The notes below the pieces were generated by a model that did not search any database, was not told the origin of the DNA, and was given only the letters and a program-made list of their open reading frames with translations. DNA of 64,000 nt from Clostridia bacterium. Lineage in GTDB: Bacteria; Bacillota; Clostridia; Lutisporales; Lutisporaceae. Below are positions 17,222 through 25,872 of the stretch, one piece after another (position 1 is the first letter of the stretch; every line of letters starts with the position of its first letter). A program made the translations under genes and the position numbers. The stretch is from assembly GCA_035628995.1 (NCBI GenBank), contig DASPIR010000034.1:186001-250000 (forward strand). Direction: 5' to 3'.

Positions 17222-18577
17222 CTATATTCCTCCTGCAGAGTTAGCCGCTACCTCATTCAAGCTGGAAATGTCCTTATTCTTCGAAATAACAATAACCCTG
17301 TCACCCTCTCTGATAATATCATTACCATGAGGTATAACGACTTCTTTTTTTCTGACAATTGTCGCTATAATAACATCTTTTGGCAGTCCAAGCTTCTTAA
17401 TTTTAGTATTAAGTATCGTGCTTGAGCTGTCTGCAATTATCTCTGTGATTTCAGCCTGTCCCTCTATAATTCTGTATAGAGATTCGACATTATTGCCACG
17501 GACAAATTTTAATATATGATTTGTCGTAATCAGCTTTGGACTTATCACGCTGTCAATACCCAAGCTTTTTATTATGTTGACATAGTTTACCCTGCTGACT
17601 TTTGCAATTACTTTTTTTACTCCGTTCTGCTTTGCCAGGAGTGCTGACATGAGGTTTTCCTCGTCCATTCCCGTCATAGCAATGAAGCCATCCATCTCAC
17701 TGATATTCTCTGATATCAGCAATTCTTCATCAGTTCCATCTCCATGTATTACAAGTACCTCCGGCAGCATCTCTGACAGCTGCACACACTTCTCTCTGTC
17801 AAACTCGATCAACTTTACCTTAATATCCATTTCTGTAAGTATCTTTGCAAGGTAAATTGTAATTCGGCCGCCTCCTGCAATCATTACGTTTCTTATCTTC
17901 TGCGGGCACCTATCTGCCAGCTTGCAGAAATTGTACAGATTGGACGGCTTGCCTATTACATATATGCTGTCATTTTCCTTAATTACAAAATCTCCATTAG
18001 GGACAATAACCTCTTCATCTCTTATTACAACCCCAATCAGAACTGCGGAAATAAGCTTGTTGCTGATATCCTTTAAGGGTTCACCAATTATCCCCATTTC
18101 CTTTGTGGCTTTTATCTCAACCATTTTTACTCTTCCCTTGGCAAAGTTCTCTACATTGATAGCGATAGGGAAGTTGAGCACATTTGCAATTTCTTCTGCT
18201 GCTGCCTGCTCCGGATTAATAATAAGATCCAAATCAAGCTCCTCCTTTAAAAGGGAAAGCTCATGAGCATATTCTGGGTCTCTTATCCTTGCTATTGTTT
18301 GCTTGACCCCAAGCTTTTTTCCCGTAAGACAGCAGACCATGTTGACCTCGTCACTGCTTGTAACAGCAATCAGCAGATCGGTAGTATCTATTCCAGCTTC
18401 CATAAGTATATTTGTACTGACGCCGCTTCCTCTGATGCAAAGCACCTCAAGGTTCTCCTCTGCTTTACTCAAAGCAGCAAGATTCTTGTCAATAATAATC
18501 ACATCATGCTTGCTCTTTGACAAGCTTTCTGCCAGGCTGTATCCGACTTTCCCGGCACCTATTATAATTATTTTCAT
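17222..18577 (-). CDS. trkA: Trk potassium transporter regulatory subunit TrkA
   Basis: A 451-residue double-RCK protein: Rossmann TrkA-N (KIIIIGAGKVGYSLAESL, residues 2-19), TrkA-C, then a second TrkA-N (VMIAGGGRITIYLAKIL, from about 228) and second TrkA-C. Bacterial full-length TrkA has this two-fold layout. It binds NAD(H)/ATP and gates TrkH. TrkA-C (RCK_C) domains of several Firmicutes bind c-di-AMP; a site cannot be proven here. It overlaps its trkH partner's signal region. Confidence 0.93.
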   Translation of the reverse strand: MKIIIIGAGKVGYSLAESLSKSKHDVIIIDKNLAALSKAEENLEVLCIRGSGVSTNILMEAGIDTTDLLIAVTSSDEVNMVCCLTGKKLGVKQTIARIRDPEYAHELSLLKEELDLDLIINPEQAAAEEIANVLNFPIAINVENFAKGRVKMVEIKATKEMGIIGEPLKDISNKLISAVLIGVVIRDEEVIVPNGDFVIKENDSIYVIGKPSNLYNFCKLADRCPQKIRNVMIAGGGRITIYLAKILTEMDIKVKLIEFDREKCVQLSEMLPEVLVIHGDGTDEELLISENISEMDGFIAMTGMDEENLMSALLAKQNGVKKVIAKVSRVNYVNIIKSLGIDSVISPKLITTNHILKFVRGNNVESLYRIIEGQAEITEIIADSSSTILNTKIKKLGLPKDVIIATIVRKKEVVIPHGNDIIREGDRVIVISKNKDISSLNEVAANSAGGI

Positions 18578-18597
18578 ACCTCAAGCCCCTTTAACTA

Positions 18598-19056
18598 TTA
18601 CATTCTGAAAAGAACACTGTTTTCAAAAACATTATTTAACTGTGTTTTAAGTCCTGTGACAATCTCCTCATCATCAGTCATCACTGCACATTCAAAGCTA
18701 GTAATTAACATATTCAAGCTGTTCAACCTGCTTGAGAATGAAAGTATAAATGCATGTCCATCTAATAATATAAGGTTATTTGTCAATGAGTTGTTAACTC
18801 GCACCTCTCCACCTGCTTTACAAATATTTCTCAGCAGGGTCAAGGATATATCGCCTTTAAAAAGCAGTTTTGGTATAATTACTTTACAAGAACTGCTGCA
18901 TTGCTTATCAATGATTAACGAAATCATATCTTCATGCAGAGATTTAGCCCATATTCCCGAAACCATAATATCCGGTTTTGGGTTAACATTAAGTAAAGCT
19001 TCCACGGTGTCTAACAGCTGCTGTTTAGTTGCCATATAGCGAATTTTACTACTCAT
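18598..19056 (-). CDS. Small uncharacterised protein, possibly a degenerate PLD-like domain, upstream of trkAH
   Basis: This 152-residue cytosolic protein starts with an AGGAGGTG site and lies 20 bases ahead of trkA. The segment VRVNNSLTNNLILLDGHAFI followed by LSFSSRLN looks like the end of a phospholipase D-like fold (normally HxKxxxxD...GSxN), but the catalytic His and Lys are absent. The final TDDEEIVTGLKTQLNNVF also fits that fold. I infer a catalytically dead PLD-like protein; function is unknown. Its position suggests a role with the Trk system, but this is only context. Confidence 0.6.
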   Translation of the reverse strand: MSSKIRYMATKQQLLDTVEALLNVNPKPDIMVSGIWAKSLHEDMISLIIDKQCSSSCKVIIPKLLFKGDISLTLLRNICKAGGEVRVNNSLTNNLILLDGHAFILSFSSRLNSLNMLITSFECAVMTDDEEIVTGLKTQLNNVFENSVLFRM

Positions 19057-19275
19057 TATCGCACCTCCTAATTTTCTTATGATTAAGAAACACTTATGCT
19101 ATAGTATCATTCTACAGATAACTGTCATTATTAGCAAGTTTAATCAATTAACAAGTTTTTACTATAAGGCTCTTCTTCTTGGATATCTGCTGAAATCTTC
19201 ATACTATCTTCATATTTCTGTCTTATGATTAAAATAACCATAACTATAGCTTTTTTTAACAGGAGGTTGTACCAT

Positions 19276-19641
19276 ATGTATAACGACACTGTGCTGGACC
19301 ATTTCTCAGATCCTAGAAATGTCGGGACAATACCTGATGCAGATGGAACCGGCAGCTCTGGCAATGCTTCCGATGGGGATAGGATAACAATTTATATTAA
19401 AGTGAAGGGCTCTACACTTATTGACGTAAAATGCAAGGTCTTTGGATGCGCAGCTGCAATAGCAGCAGGCAGTATGGTTACGCTCCTTGCAATTGGCAAA
19501 GGTCTGGAGGAAGCTCTGGAGATATCAAACGAAGGTGTAGCAGAGGCTTTGGGTGGCCTGCCGGAAAAGAAACTTTTGTGTTCCAATGTTGCAGCAACTG
19601 CGCTGCACAATGCGATATATGACTATAGAGAAAAGCTCTAA
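19276..19641 (+). CDS. IscU/NifU-N-like protein lacking one cluster cysteine
   Basis: A 121-residue IscU-fold protein (MYNDTVLDHFSDPRNVG at the front is diagnostic). Normal scaffolds bind the nascent Fe-S cluster with three cysteines. Here the first motif, usually GNPxCGD, reads GNASDGD, so Cys is replaced by Asp. The second (FGCAAAIAAGSM) and third (LLCSN) cysteines remain, but the usual His before the third is Leu. The ATG has AGGAGG 7 bases upstream; a longer frame begins 17 codons earlier without a site. It is followed 32 bases later by a ThiF/MoeB-like gene. A scaffold role is doubtful; a sulfur-carrier or regulatory role is possible. Confidence 0.8.
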   Translation: MYNDTVLDHFSDPRNVGTIPDADGTGSSGNASDGDRITIYIKVKGSTLIDVKCKVFGCAAAIAAGSMVTLLAIGKGLEEALEISNEGVAEALGGLPEKKLLCSNVAATALHNAIYDYREKL

Positions 19642-19673
19642 AGGTAAGCTTCGGCTTTTAGGAGGTGTAACAA

Positions 19674-21062
19674 TTGATACTTACAAAGGACCAGATAAAC
19701 AGATATATGAGACATATTGCAATGCCCGAAATAAGCGGCCAAGGACAGAAAAAGATTCTTGGTTCCTCGGTGGTTTTCTACTGTGAAGACTATAATAAGG
19801 AATCCCTTGCATTATATTACCTTGCAGCCTCAGGAGTGGGGCAAATTTACTGCCGCTTCAACGACGCTTCTGGCTGGGAGAAGCTTTCTGACAATCTATC
19901 GGATTTAAATAGTGATGTCAAAATCCAGCTCCTGACTGAAGAGGCTTTACAATACTCAGAGGGACAATCTGTGACTGGTATTATTGCAGGCAATCCGGGT
20001 TTTGTTAAGAAAACCTTAGAGGGCATCATAAAATCAGGCTATGATAAAAATCCTATGCCATTGATAGTATCCATGCATAATGGATGGAATGGGCTTGTAC
20101 AAACTCTCACGAGCCAGGTTAATCTTGAAGAATTCATATCAGTGATGGCAGACTATGAAGATTGCAACAGCTGCTTCGGTAATTTGGGCTGCTCTGATAA
20201 TCTGTCTGCCTACTTTTCGGGCTTGATGGCTGTTATTGAGCACCTCAAGCTGACTTTATCCCTTGGAAAACCGCTTTCCAACGCACTTTATTATGACCTT
20301 TCAGCTGTAGAGTTTGATTTTACCAGCAGCTCAGCTGATTTGCTTCATAAACTGCTGAGTACAAGGGTGATAGAAACCGACCTTACCCCTCTTGCTGATG
20401 CGAGGGTATTAATAATCGGCTGCGGCGGATTAGGCTCGACCGCTGCTTTTGCCCTTGCCGCCTTAGGTATAGGCAGCTTGGGGCTTGTAGATTTTGATAC
20501 AGTCGAAATTAGCAATCTTAACCGACAGATTATGCACTCCACCTCGAGGATTGGCATGCCTAAGGTGCAATCAGCAGAAATATTTCTCAAGCAAATAAAT
20601 CCCGATGTCAAGCTGGAAACATATAATACAAGGATTCGCAAAGGAAATGTGAATGATATCATTAGTTCATATGATATCATAATCGGAGGCCTTGATAATC
20701 TGCCAGCCAGATATATACTGAACGATGCTTGCTATGCTGCAAAGAAACCCTTGATTGAAGCCGGTGCACTTGATATTTCAGGTCTTGCAACAACTATCAT
20801 TCCTGATGAGGGACACTGCTACCGCTGTATCTTCCCAGAGACTGAAGATAATAATTCAGTGCCTTCCTGCTCCGAAACAGGCGTATTGGGCCCTGTGCCG
20901 GGGATAATGGGGATCGTAGAAGCAGCAGAAGCAATAAAACTTCTGACAGGTACCGGAAAGTCACTTAAGAACAGGATACTTCTTTTTGATGTATTTGAAA
21001 CCGACATTTATGTTGCCTCTCATGAAAAAAATAAATATTGTGAATTATGTGGGAATATATAA
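19674..21062 (+). CDS. Single-chain pseudo-E1/E1 protein of the ThiF/MoeB/HesA family
   Basis: A 462-residue protein made of two E1-like halves. The N-terminal half (about 5-215) keeps the entry motif RYMRHIAMPEISGQGQ, the SCFGNLG and LMAVIEHLKL elements, but its nucleotide loop is lost (VVFYCEDYNKES). The C-terminal half (about 230-462) is catalytic: ATP loop IIGCGGLGST (248-257), DTVEISNLNRQ, GGLDNLPAR with Asp341, candidate Cys399 in PSCSETGVLGPVPG, and Zn cysteines C382/C385 and C456/C459. E1-like enzymes adenylate a ubiquitin-like sulfur carrier C-terminus; no such carrier is seen here. The TTG start has AGGAGGTG 7 bases upstream. Confidence 0.85.
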   Translation: MILTKDQINRYMRHIAMPEISGQGQKKILGSSVVFYCEDYNKESLALYYLAASGVGQIYCRFNDASGWEKLSDNLSDLNSDVKIQLLTEEALQYSEGQSVTGIIAGNPGFVKKTLEGIIKSGYDKNPMPLIVSMHNGWNGLVQTLTSQVNLEEFISVMADYEDCNSCFGNLGCSDNLSAYFSGLMAVIEHLKLTLSLGKPLSNALYYDLSAVEFDFTSSSADLLHKLLSTRVIETDLTPLADARVLIIGCGGLGSTAAFALAALGIGSLGLVDFDTVEISNLNRQIMHSTSRIGMPKVQSAEIFLKQINPDVKLETYNTRIRKGNVNDIISSYDIIIGGLDNLPARYILNDACYAAKKPLIEAGALDISGLATTIIPDEGHCYRCIFPETEDNNSVPSCSETGVLGPVPGIMGIVEAAEAIKLLTGTGKSLKNRILLFDVFETDIYVASHEKNKYCELCGNI

Positions 21063-21134
21063 AGAATCCGTCAGATATGAGATACAAGACTCGAGGCCCG
21101 AGAAAGTCAGGGTATTCCTTACGGGTATAGGTAC

Positions 21135-21235
21135 GAAAACCACGGAATACACGGATGTTCCACGGAATCACACGGTAACTAATATTATTTATCCGCCGTG
21201 AATTCAGTGGGTTTCAGTGTCTTCAGTGGTTCCCG
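21135..21235. repeat. Imperfect inverted repeat with short-period arms
   Basis: Between the convergent ThiF-like and cysK genes, the left arm (21135-21175) repeats CACGGAAT/CACACGG units. The right arm (21193-21235), read in reverse, gives ACCACTGAAGACACTGAA and similar. The arms match at most positions with differences at regular spacing, so a long hairpin with periodic mismatches could form. I see no ORF of note. It may act as terminator or be a dispersed repeat. Confidence 0.65.
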
Positions 21236-21267
21236 TCGATTCGTTCCCTTATTACGTTTTTTATTTA

Positions 21268-22203
21268 TTACAGCTGCTGAAACAGAACTGTTGAAAGGTA
21301 GCGCTCCCCAGTATCCGGCAGAAGTACAATAATGTTTTTCCCTGAGTTTTCAGGTCTCTTGGCAACCTCGGTTGCTGCATGCAGTGCAGCTCCTGAGGAT
21401 ATACCCATCAGCAAGCCTTCTGTTCCCGCAAGCTTTCTAGCGGCAGCAAAAGCTTCTTCATTTTTCACTCTGAAAATCTCATCAATAACGTCTTTATTCA
21501 GTATGACAGGAACAAAACCTGCTCCTATTCCCTGAAGCTTATGAGGACCCGGGTTGCCCCCTGATAATACAGGAGAGTCATCTGGCTCCACTGCGATAAT
21601 CTTTATATTCGGGTTCTTAGCTTTAAGTGCTTCGCCAACTCCCGTGATAGTTCCACCAGTACCAACTCCGGCGATGAATATATCTACCTGACCATCTGTA
21701 TCTCTCCAAATCTCTTCTGCAGTTGTACTTCTGTGAATCTCCGGGTTAGCCGGATTCTTAAACTGCTGTGGCATAAAAGCGGCAGGAGTTTCTGCAACCA
21801 GTTCTTCAGCTTTCTTTATTGCCCCTTTCATTCCTTCAGCGCCGGGAGTAAGGACCAGCTCTGCTCCAAGTGCTGAAAGGAGGCTTCTCCTTTCAATGCT
21901 CATTGTATCCGGCATAGTAAGAATAAGCTTATACCCCTTTGCTGCCGAAACAAATGCCAGAGCTATTCCAGTATTGCCGCTTGTAGGCTCGATTATTACT
22001 GTATTCTTATTAATAAGCCCCTTATCTTCAGCGTCTTTAATCATTGCATAGCCTATTCTGTCCTTGACGCTTCCTCCAGGATTGAAATATTCGAGCTTGG
22101 CAATAATTTTCCCATTGACGCCATTTTGCTCATTGTAATTCACAATTTCCAGAAGTGGTGTATTACCTATAAGTTCAGTAATACTTTTTGATACTTTTCT
22201 CAT
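21268..22203 (-). CDS. cysK: Cysteine synthase (O-acetylserine sulfhydrylase) CysK
   Basis: A 311-residue PLP enzyme making cysteine from O-acetylserine and sulfide. Visible are [14 protein letters not shown], the PLP-lysine motif [12 protein letters not shown] (Lys about 47), [11 protein letters not shown], the glycine loop GTGGTITG, and [18 protein letters not shown] site precedes ATG. The CymR-like regulator gene lies directly upstream; in Bacillus, CymR and CysK form a repressor complex that senses O-acetylserine, so the pairing is meaningful. Confidence 0.96.
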   Translation of the reverse strand: MRKVSKSITELIGNTPLLEIVNYNEQNGVNGKIIAKLEYFNPGGSVKDRIGYAMIKDAEDKGLINKNTVIIEPTSGNTGIALAFVSAAKGYKLILTMPDTMSIERRSLLSALGAELVLTPGAEGMKGAIKKAEELVAETPAAFMPQQFKNPANPEIHRSTTAEEIWRDTDGQVDIFIAGVGTGGTITGVGEALKAKNPNIKIIAVEPDDSPVLSGGNPGPHKLQGIGAGFVPVILNKDVIDEIFRVKNEEAFAAARKLAGTEGLLMGISSGAALHAATEVAKRPENSGKNIIVLLPDTGERYLSTVLFQQL

Positions 22204-22267
22204 GATTATTTACCTCCAAAATAAATATTATTTTTCCTATTTGAATAGTATGCTTTTGTTTAAAAAA

Positions 22268-22714
22268 TTATATGTAATACATATCAGCTTGTTTGTTTGT
22301 CATCTTTTTATATTCATTCATCAAATCTTCCAAATTGATCTTATCTACTACGTCATTGATACTGGAATTTATTGTGTTCCAAACCTTTTCCCTTATACAG
22401 TCTTCAATTTTATCGTTGGTTTTTTCCTCCAAGCTTTTCTCATCTATTATAGAAAGATTCCCCTCCAGAGCCCTTAACACCGCACCAACGGTAATGCTTG
22501 CAGGTCTATCCGCTAATGCATACCCACCCTGCGCTCCTTTGATGCTATTGATTAATCCTGCTTTTCTCAGTGTCGAGAAAACCTGCTCCAGATAACCTTC
22601 AGATACGTTCTGCCTTTCGGCTATGCTTTTCAAGGATAAATGATCTCCTGCCGAATATACAGCAAGGTCAACCATTGCTCTCAATCCATATCTGCCTTTT
22701 GTCGAAATCTTCAT
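22268..22714 (-). CDS. Rrf2-family transcriptional regulator, CymR-like
   Basis: About 148 residues with winged-helix DNA-binding start MKISTKGRYGLRAMVDLAVY and the dimer/wing portion SEGYLEQVFSTLRKAGLI...GAQGGYALADRP. IscR-type members carry three cysteines for an Fe-S cluster; here only one is seen (DCIREKVW), as in the cysteine regulator CymR. Adjacent cysK supports that assignment. The start is the second ATG, with GGGAG 6 bases upstream; the first ATG abuts the site. Confidence 0.85.
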   Translation of the reverse strand: MKISTKGRYGLRAMVDLAVYSAGDHLSLKSIAERQNVSEGYLEQVFSTLRKAGLINSIKGAQGGYALADRPASITVGAVLRALEGNLSIIDEKSLEEKTNDKIEDCIREKVWNTINSSINDVVDKINLEDLMNEYKKMTNKQADMYYI

Positions 22715-22792
22715 TTGCATCTCCCACTATACCCATAGGTTTTATTCTATATTTATTATATCACCCATATTTATCTAATGCAAGCACTTTTA

Positions 22793-24625
22793 TTATGCCT
22801 TGTCTTTAAACAATACCAGTCTAGCTGAATTTCCTACAACAAAGACTGAACCTGCATTATGCACCAAAGCACCTGCTACCGGTCCGAGCAGACCCCAAGC
22901 CGCCAGCAGCACAGCAGTGAGGTTTATTATTGTTGATAGCATCAGATTAATATTAATAGTTCTTACTGTCTTTCTGCTAAGAGCAAACACAAATGGAAGT
23001 TTACTTAAATCATCCTTTAAAAGAGCGACATTAGCCGCTTCAATGGCAGCGTCAATGCCCTTCTGTCCCATGGCAACCCCCACATCTGCGCTGACTAATG
23101 CAGGTGCATCATTTATTCCATCCCCTACCATAAGAACCTTATCGCCGTTCTGCTTTAAGCCATTGACCTTATCCAGCTTTTGGTCCGGAAGAAGTTCATA
23201 ATAGTAATCCTCGATATGCACTTTAGAAGCAATACTTGCAGCTGTATCCTTATTGTCACCTGTCAGGAGCAATATATGCTCAACATATTGGTAAAGCTCT
23301 TTAACGATGCTGCCAGCATTTTCTCTTACTGCATCCGATACCTGTATAATGCCAATAATTTCACCCTTGAAATATACATAGCTATTATTTGCCGCTTCAA
23401 GTTCAGGCAGATCAAAGCTATTATTATCAGAGGCCTGTCGGATAAAGTTCAAATTGCCTACATGAACCATATCCTTATTTATTCGCCCTTCAACACCTAA
23501 TCCACGATGATATGAAAACTCGTTAACTTCCAATAATGAGATTTCTCCAGTCTGAGCCCTCTTCACAATTGCATCAGATACCGGATGGGAGGAATGTACC
23601 TCAAGACTTGCAGCCAGTTGTAACACTTCATCATCTGTATGTGTGCCAAGTGCAAATATTTTTTCAACCTGCAATTCACCCTTGGTAATAGTACCTGTCT
23701 TATCAAAAGCAATGATATTGATTTTATTTACTTTCTCAAAAACATCTGCATCCTTTATAAGTACGCCTTGTCTTGCTGCATTGCCTATAGCTGCAACAAT
23801 GGCTGTAGGCGTCGCCAATACAAGCGCGCAAGGGCAGAATACAATTAGTATGGTTACTGCTCTGATAATGTCCCCAGTCACAAAGTAAGTTAAAGCTGCA
23901 AAGGTCAAACTGCTTGGTACAAGCCAGTTAGCCCATTTGTCTGTAATCCTTACAATCGGTGACTTGGTTGTTTCAGCCTGCTGCACCAGATGTATGATCT
24001 TTGAAATAAGTGTATCCTCCGAGGCCTTTGACACTTTTATCTCCAAAGAACCATTCTGGTTCATGGTGCTGGTGTATACTTCGTCACCAACTCCTTTTTC
24101 CGCAGGTACAGATTCACCTGTTATGGATGACTGATCCACTGATGAACTGCCGTTTACCACTATCCCGTCAGCAGGAATACTCTCCCCTGGCCTTACAAAA
24201 ACAATATCGCCTATAGCTATTTCCGAGAGTGGCTTGTTGATATACTCATCCTTTACCTTAACCATTGCTGTGTCTGGTACAAGCTTCCTGAGCTTTGCTA
24301 CTGCATTTCTCGATTTTGCCACTGTCCAATTTTCCAATAATTCGCCCAGCATCATTATGAATACAACTTCACCTGCTGCAAAATACTCTCCAATTGCCAG
24401 GGATGCAATTAATGCGATACTTACCAGAAAACCGACCTTCATATCTCGACCCTTGATAAAGGCTATCATAGCATTTTTTATAATAGGATATCCCCCAAGC
24501 ACTGCTGCAATAATCGCCACATCGAATTCCACCAATTCCTTGAACCAGCCAAACCAGCTCGCTATAACAAAGAACCCGCACACTGCCGTTAAATAATGCT
24601 CCTCATATCTTTTAAGGTGTCCCAT
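22793..24625 (-). CDS. Heavy-metal P1B-type ATPase
   Basis: A 610-residue metal pump. Motifs in order: TGES (SITGESVPAEKG), the membrane metal motif CPCALVLATPTA, the phosphorylation site DKTGTITKG, HP locus SSHPVSDAIV, and GDGINDAPALVSADVGVAMG. No N-terminal metal-binding domain is visible; the chain starts directly with the first membrane helices. CPC with no His-rich tail suits Cd/Zn/Pb (CadA/ZntA) or Co export, but copper cannot be excluded from sequence alone. The GGGGGG site lies just before the ATG. Confidence 0.9.
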   Translation of the reverse strand: MGHLKRYEEHYLTAVCGFFVIASWFGWFKELVEFDVAIIAAVLGGYPIIKNAMIAFIKGRDMKVGFLVSIALIASLAIGEYFAAGEVVFIMMLGELLENWTVAKSRNAVAKLRKLVPDTAMVKVKDEYINKPLSEIAIGDIVFVRPGESIPADGIVVNGSSSVDQSSITGESVPAEKGVGDEVYTSTMNQNGSLEIKVSKASEDTLISKIIHLVQQAETTKSPIVRITDKWANWLVPSSLTFAALTYFVTGDIIRAVTILIVFCPCALVLATPTAIVAAIGNAARQGVLIKDADVFEKVNKINIIAFDKTGTITKGELQVEKIFALGTHTDDEVLQLAASLEVHSSHPVSDAIVKRAQTGEISLLEVNEFSYHRGLGVEGRINKDMVHVGNLNFIRQASDNNSFDLPELEAANNSYVYFKGEIIGIIQVSDAVRENAGSIVKELYQYVEHILLLTGDNKDTAASIASKVHIEDYYYELLPDQKLDKVNGLKQNGDKVLMVGDGINDAPALVSADVGVAMGQKGIDAAIEAANVALLKDDLSKLPFVFALSRKTVRTININLMLSTIINLTAVLLAAWGLLGPVAGALVHNAGSVFVVGNSARLVLFKDKA

Positions 24626-24755
24626 AGTATCCCCCCCTGCTTTAGAAAGCTATCCAATGCCTTTTTAAAGCTGAGTAGTTCTCTTTATATCTACTCAACA
24701 CTATCACAATAATAATACCATATCCAAAGAAGTAGGATAAGATTTAAAAATAAAA

Positions 24756-24785
24756 GGATATAGCAACATTCCCGTTACTATATCC
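24756..24785 (-). terminator. Terminator after tRNA-Glu
   Basis: A 12-pair hairpin with one mismatch (24756-24767 with 24774-24785), followed on the minus strand by TTTTATTTTT. It is just past the tRNA 3' end. Confidence 0.75.
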
Positions 24786-24798
24786 ATAGAATCATAAG

Positions 24799-24873
24799 TG
24801 GTGACCCATAGGGGATTCGAACCCCTGTAGCCGCCGTGAGAGGGCGGTGTCTTAACCGCTTGACCAATGGGCC
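24799..24873 (-). tRNA. tRNA-Glu (anticodon CTC)
   Basis: Read on the minus strand it folds into a 75-base tRNA with encoded CCA (24799-24801). The acceptor stem GGCCCAT pairs with ATGGGTC (one G-U), the anticodon stem CCGCC/GGCGG encloses loop CTCTCAC with anticodon CTC, and the T arm is CAGGGGTTCGAATCCCCT. It decodes GAG. The gene sits 11 bases after the stop of the iron-sulfur protein gene and is followed by its own terminator, so it may be cotranscribed with the long upstream operon. Confidence 0.95.
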
Positions 24874-24884
24874 TTGGTGGTTAA

Positions 24885-25862
24885 CTAGAAACGTTTGAAC
24901 TTGAATGCTGCTCTGTTAAATACTGAAGCTATACCTTTGGGAAATGCCTCACTGAAATTTAATATATCCAGGAGAAAATGCCGTGTTTCTGAAACACCAT
25001 CTCTATTGAAGCTGCCATAGCAAGTTGCACAATAGGTATAGATAGTACCCAGGTCTTTCTCCTTGAGTTTTTCCACAAGCTTTTGCGGAATATCCTTATC
25101 TCTGCATGCCACTAGGCCGCCCAACCCACAGCATTGTACATCCTGAATCAGATTCAGCCTTGCATCCTTCCCAATTAATTTTGAAATATTGTTTAAAAGC
25201 TCCATATCTTTACGGTCCGGACATGGTATAAAAACATTATAGCAGCTGTTAATCCTGTCATTTCTTATTCCTAATTCATAAAGCTTGGAATAGATATCTA
25301 CAACCTCAACCTCCAATTTATCCTTCAAAAAGTAATAACAATTCGGGCAGACAGTAACCAACTGCCTTACCCCCATCGCAGCCAATCTTTTATTGATTCC
25401 GCCTACTATACTTTCCGCTTCTTTGTTCATGCCCAGCTCTGATATCGGCTTGCCGCAGCAGTCAAATACAACCCCTGCATCAAGCTTATCCTTGAGAAGC
25501 TCAATTAGTTTTGTAGCAGCATTTGGGAAGAATGAAGGAAAGTTGCAGCCAGGGAACAATACTGTTTCCTTCTTGCCTCCACTGTAATTCTTAAATAGGT
25601 AATTTCTTTTTTCCAACAGAACACTTGAGTAAAACTTCCTTTCTAACCTGCGCTCACTATGTCTCTGCTCTCTAAGCTCCAGCACCAGCTTCCTTCCATC
25701 TATTCCTGCCGGGCACTTCGAGCTGCAATCTCCACAAAGTAGACATTCATAACACAGATCAGGTTTTTTCTCTTTAAGCTCTGATAAATCAATATCGTTC
25801 TTTTTAAGAAATTCACAATTTTCCTTGCAGTTGCCACACTTTATGCAATCCTCAATATCCAT
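24885..25862 (-). CDS. Iron-sulfur protein with ferredoxin and two CCG domains (GlpC/HdrD-like)
   Basis: A 325-residue redox protein. Two [4Fe-4S] ferredoxin motifs lie at the front (CIKCGNCKENC, residues 6-16; CYECLLCGDCSSKCP, about 37-51). Two cysteine-rich CCG domains follow (FPGCNFP...CCGKP...CPNCYY and IPCPDR...CCGLGG...CATCYG). Such proteins pass electrons between a flavoenzyme and a quinone or disulfide. It is the last protein gene of the Ydj/Ynj-like operon. The partner is unknown. The ATG has GGAGAAT upstream. Confidence 0.85.
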   Translation of the reverse strand: MDIEDCIKCGNCKENCEFLKKNDIDLSELKEKKPDLCYECLLCGDCSSKCPAGIDGRKLVLELREQRHSERRLERKFYSSVLLEKRNYLFKNYSGGKKETVLFPGCNFPSFFPNAATKLIELLKDKLDAGVVFDCCGKPISELGMNKEAESIVGGINKRLAAMGVRQLVTVCPNCYYFLKDKLEVEVVDIYSKLYELGIRNDRINSCYNVFIPCPDRKDMELLNNISKLIGKDARLNLIQDVQCCGLGGLVACRDKDIPQKLVEKLKEKDLGTIYTYCATCYGSFNRDGVSETRHFLLDILNFSEAFPKGIASVFNRAAFKFKRF

Positions 25863-25872
25863 GCTTATTCTC

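Noticed and set aside
22793-24625. Copper-specific ATPase assignment
   Set aside because: CPC alone does not discriminate, and no copper-binding N-terminal domain or cop genes are nearby.
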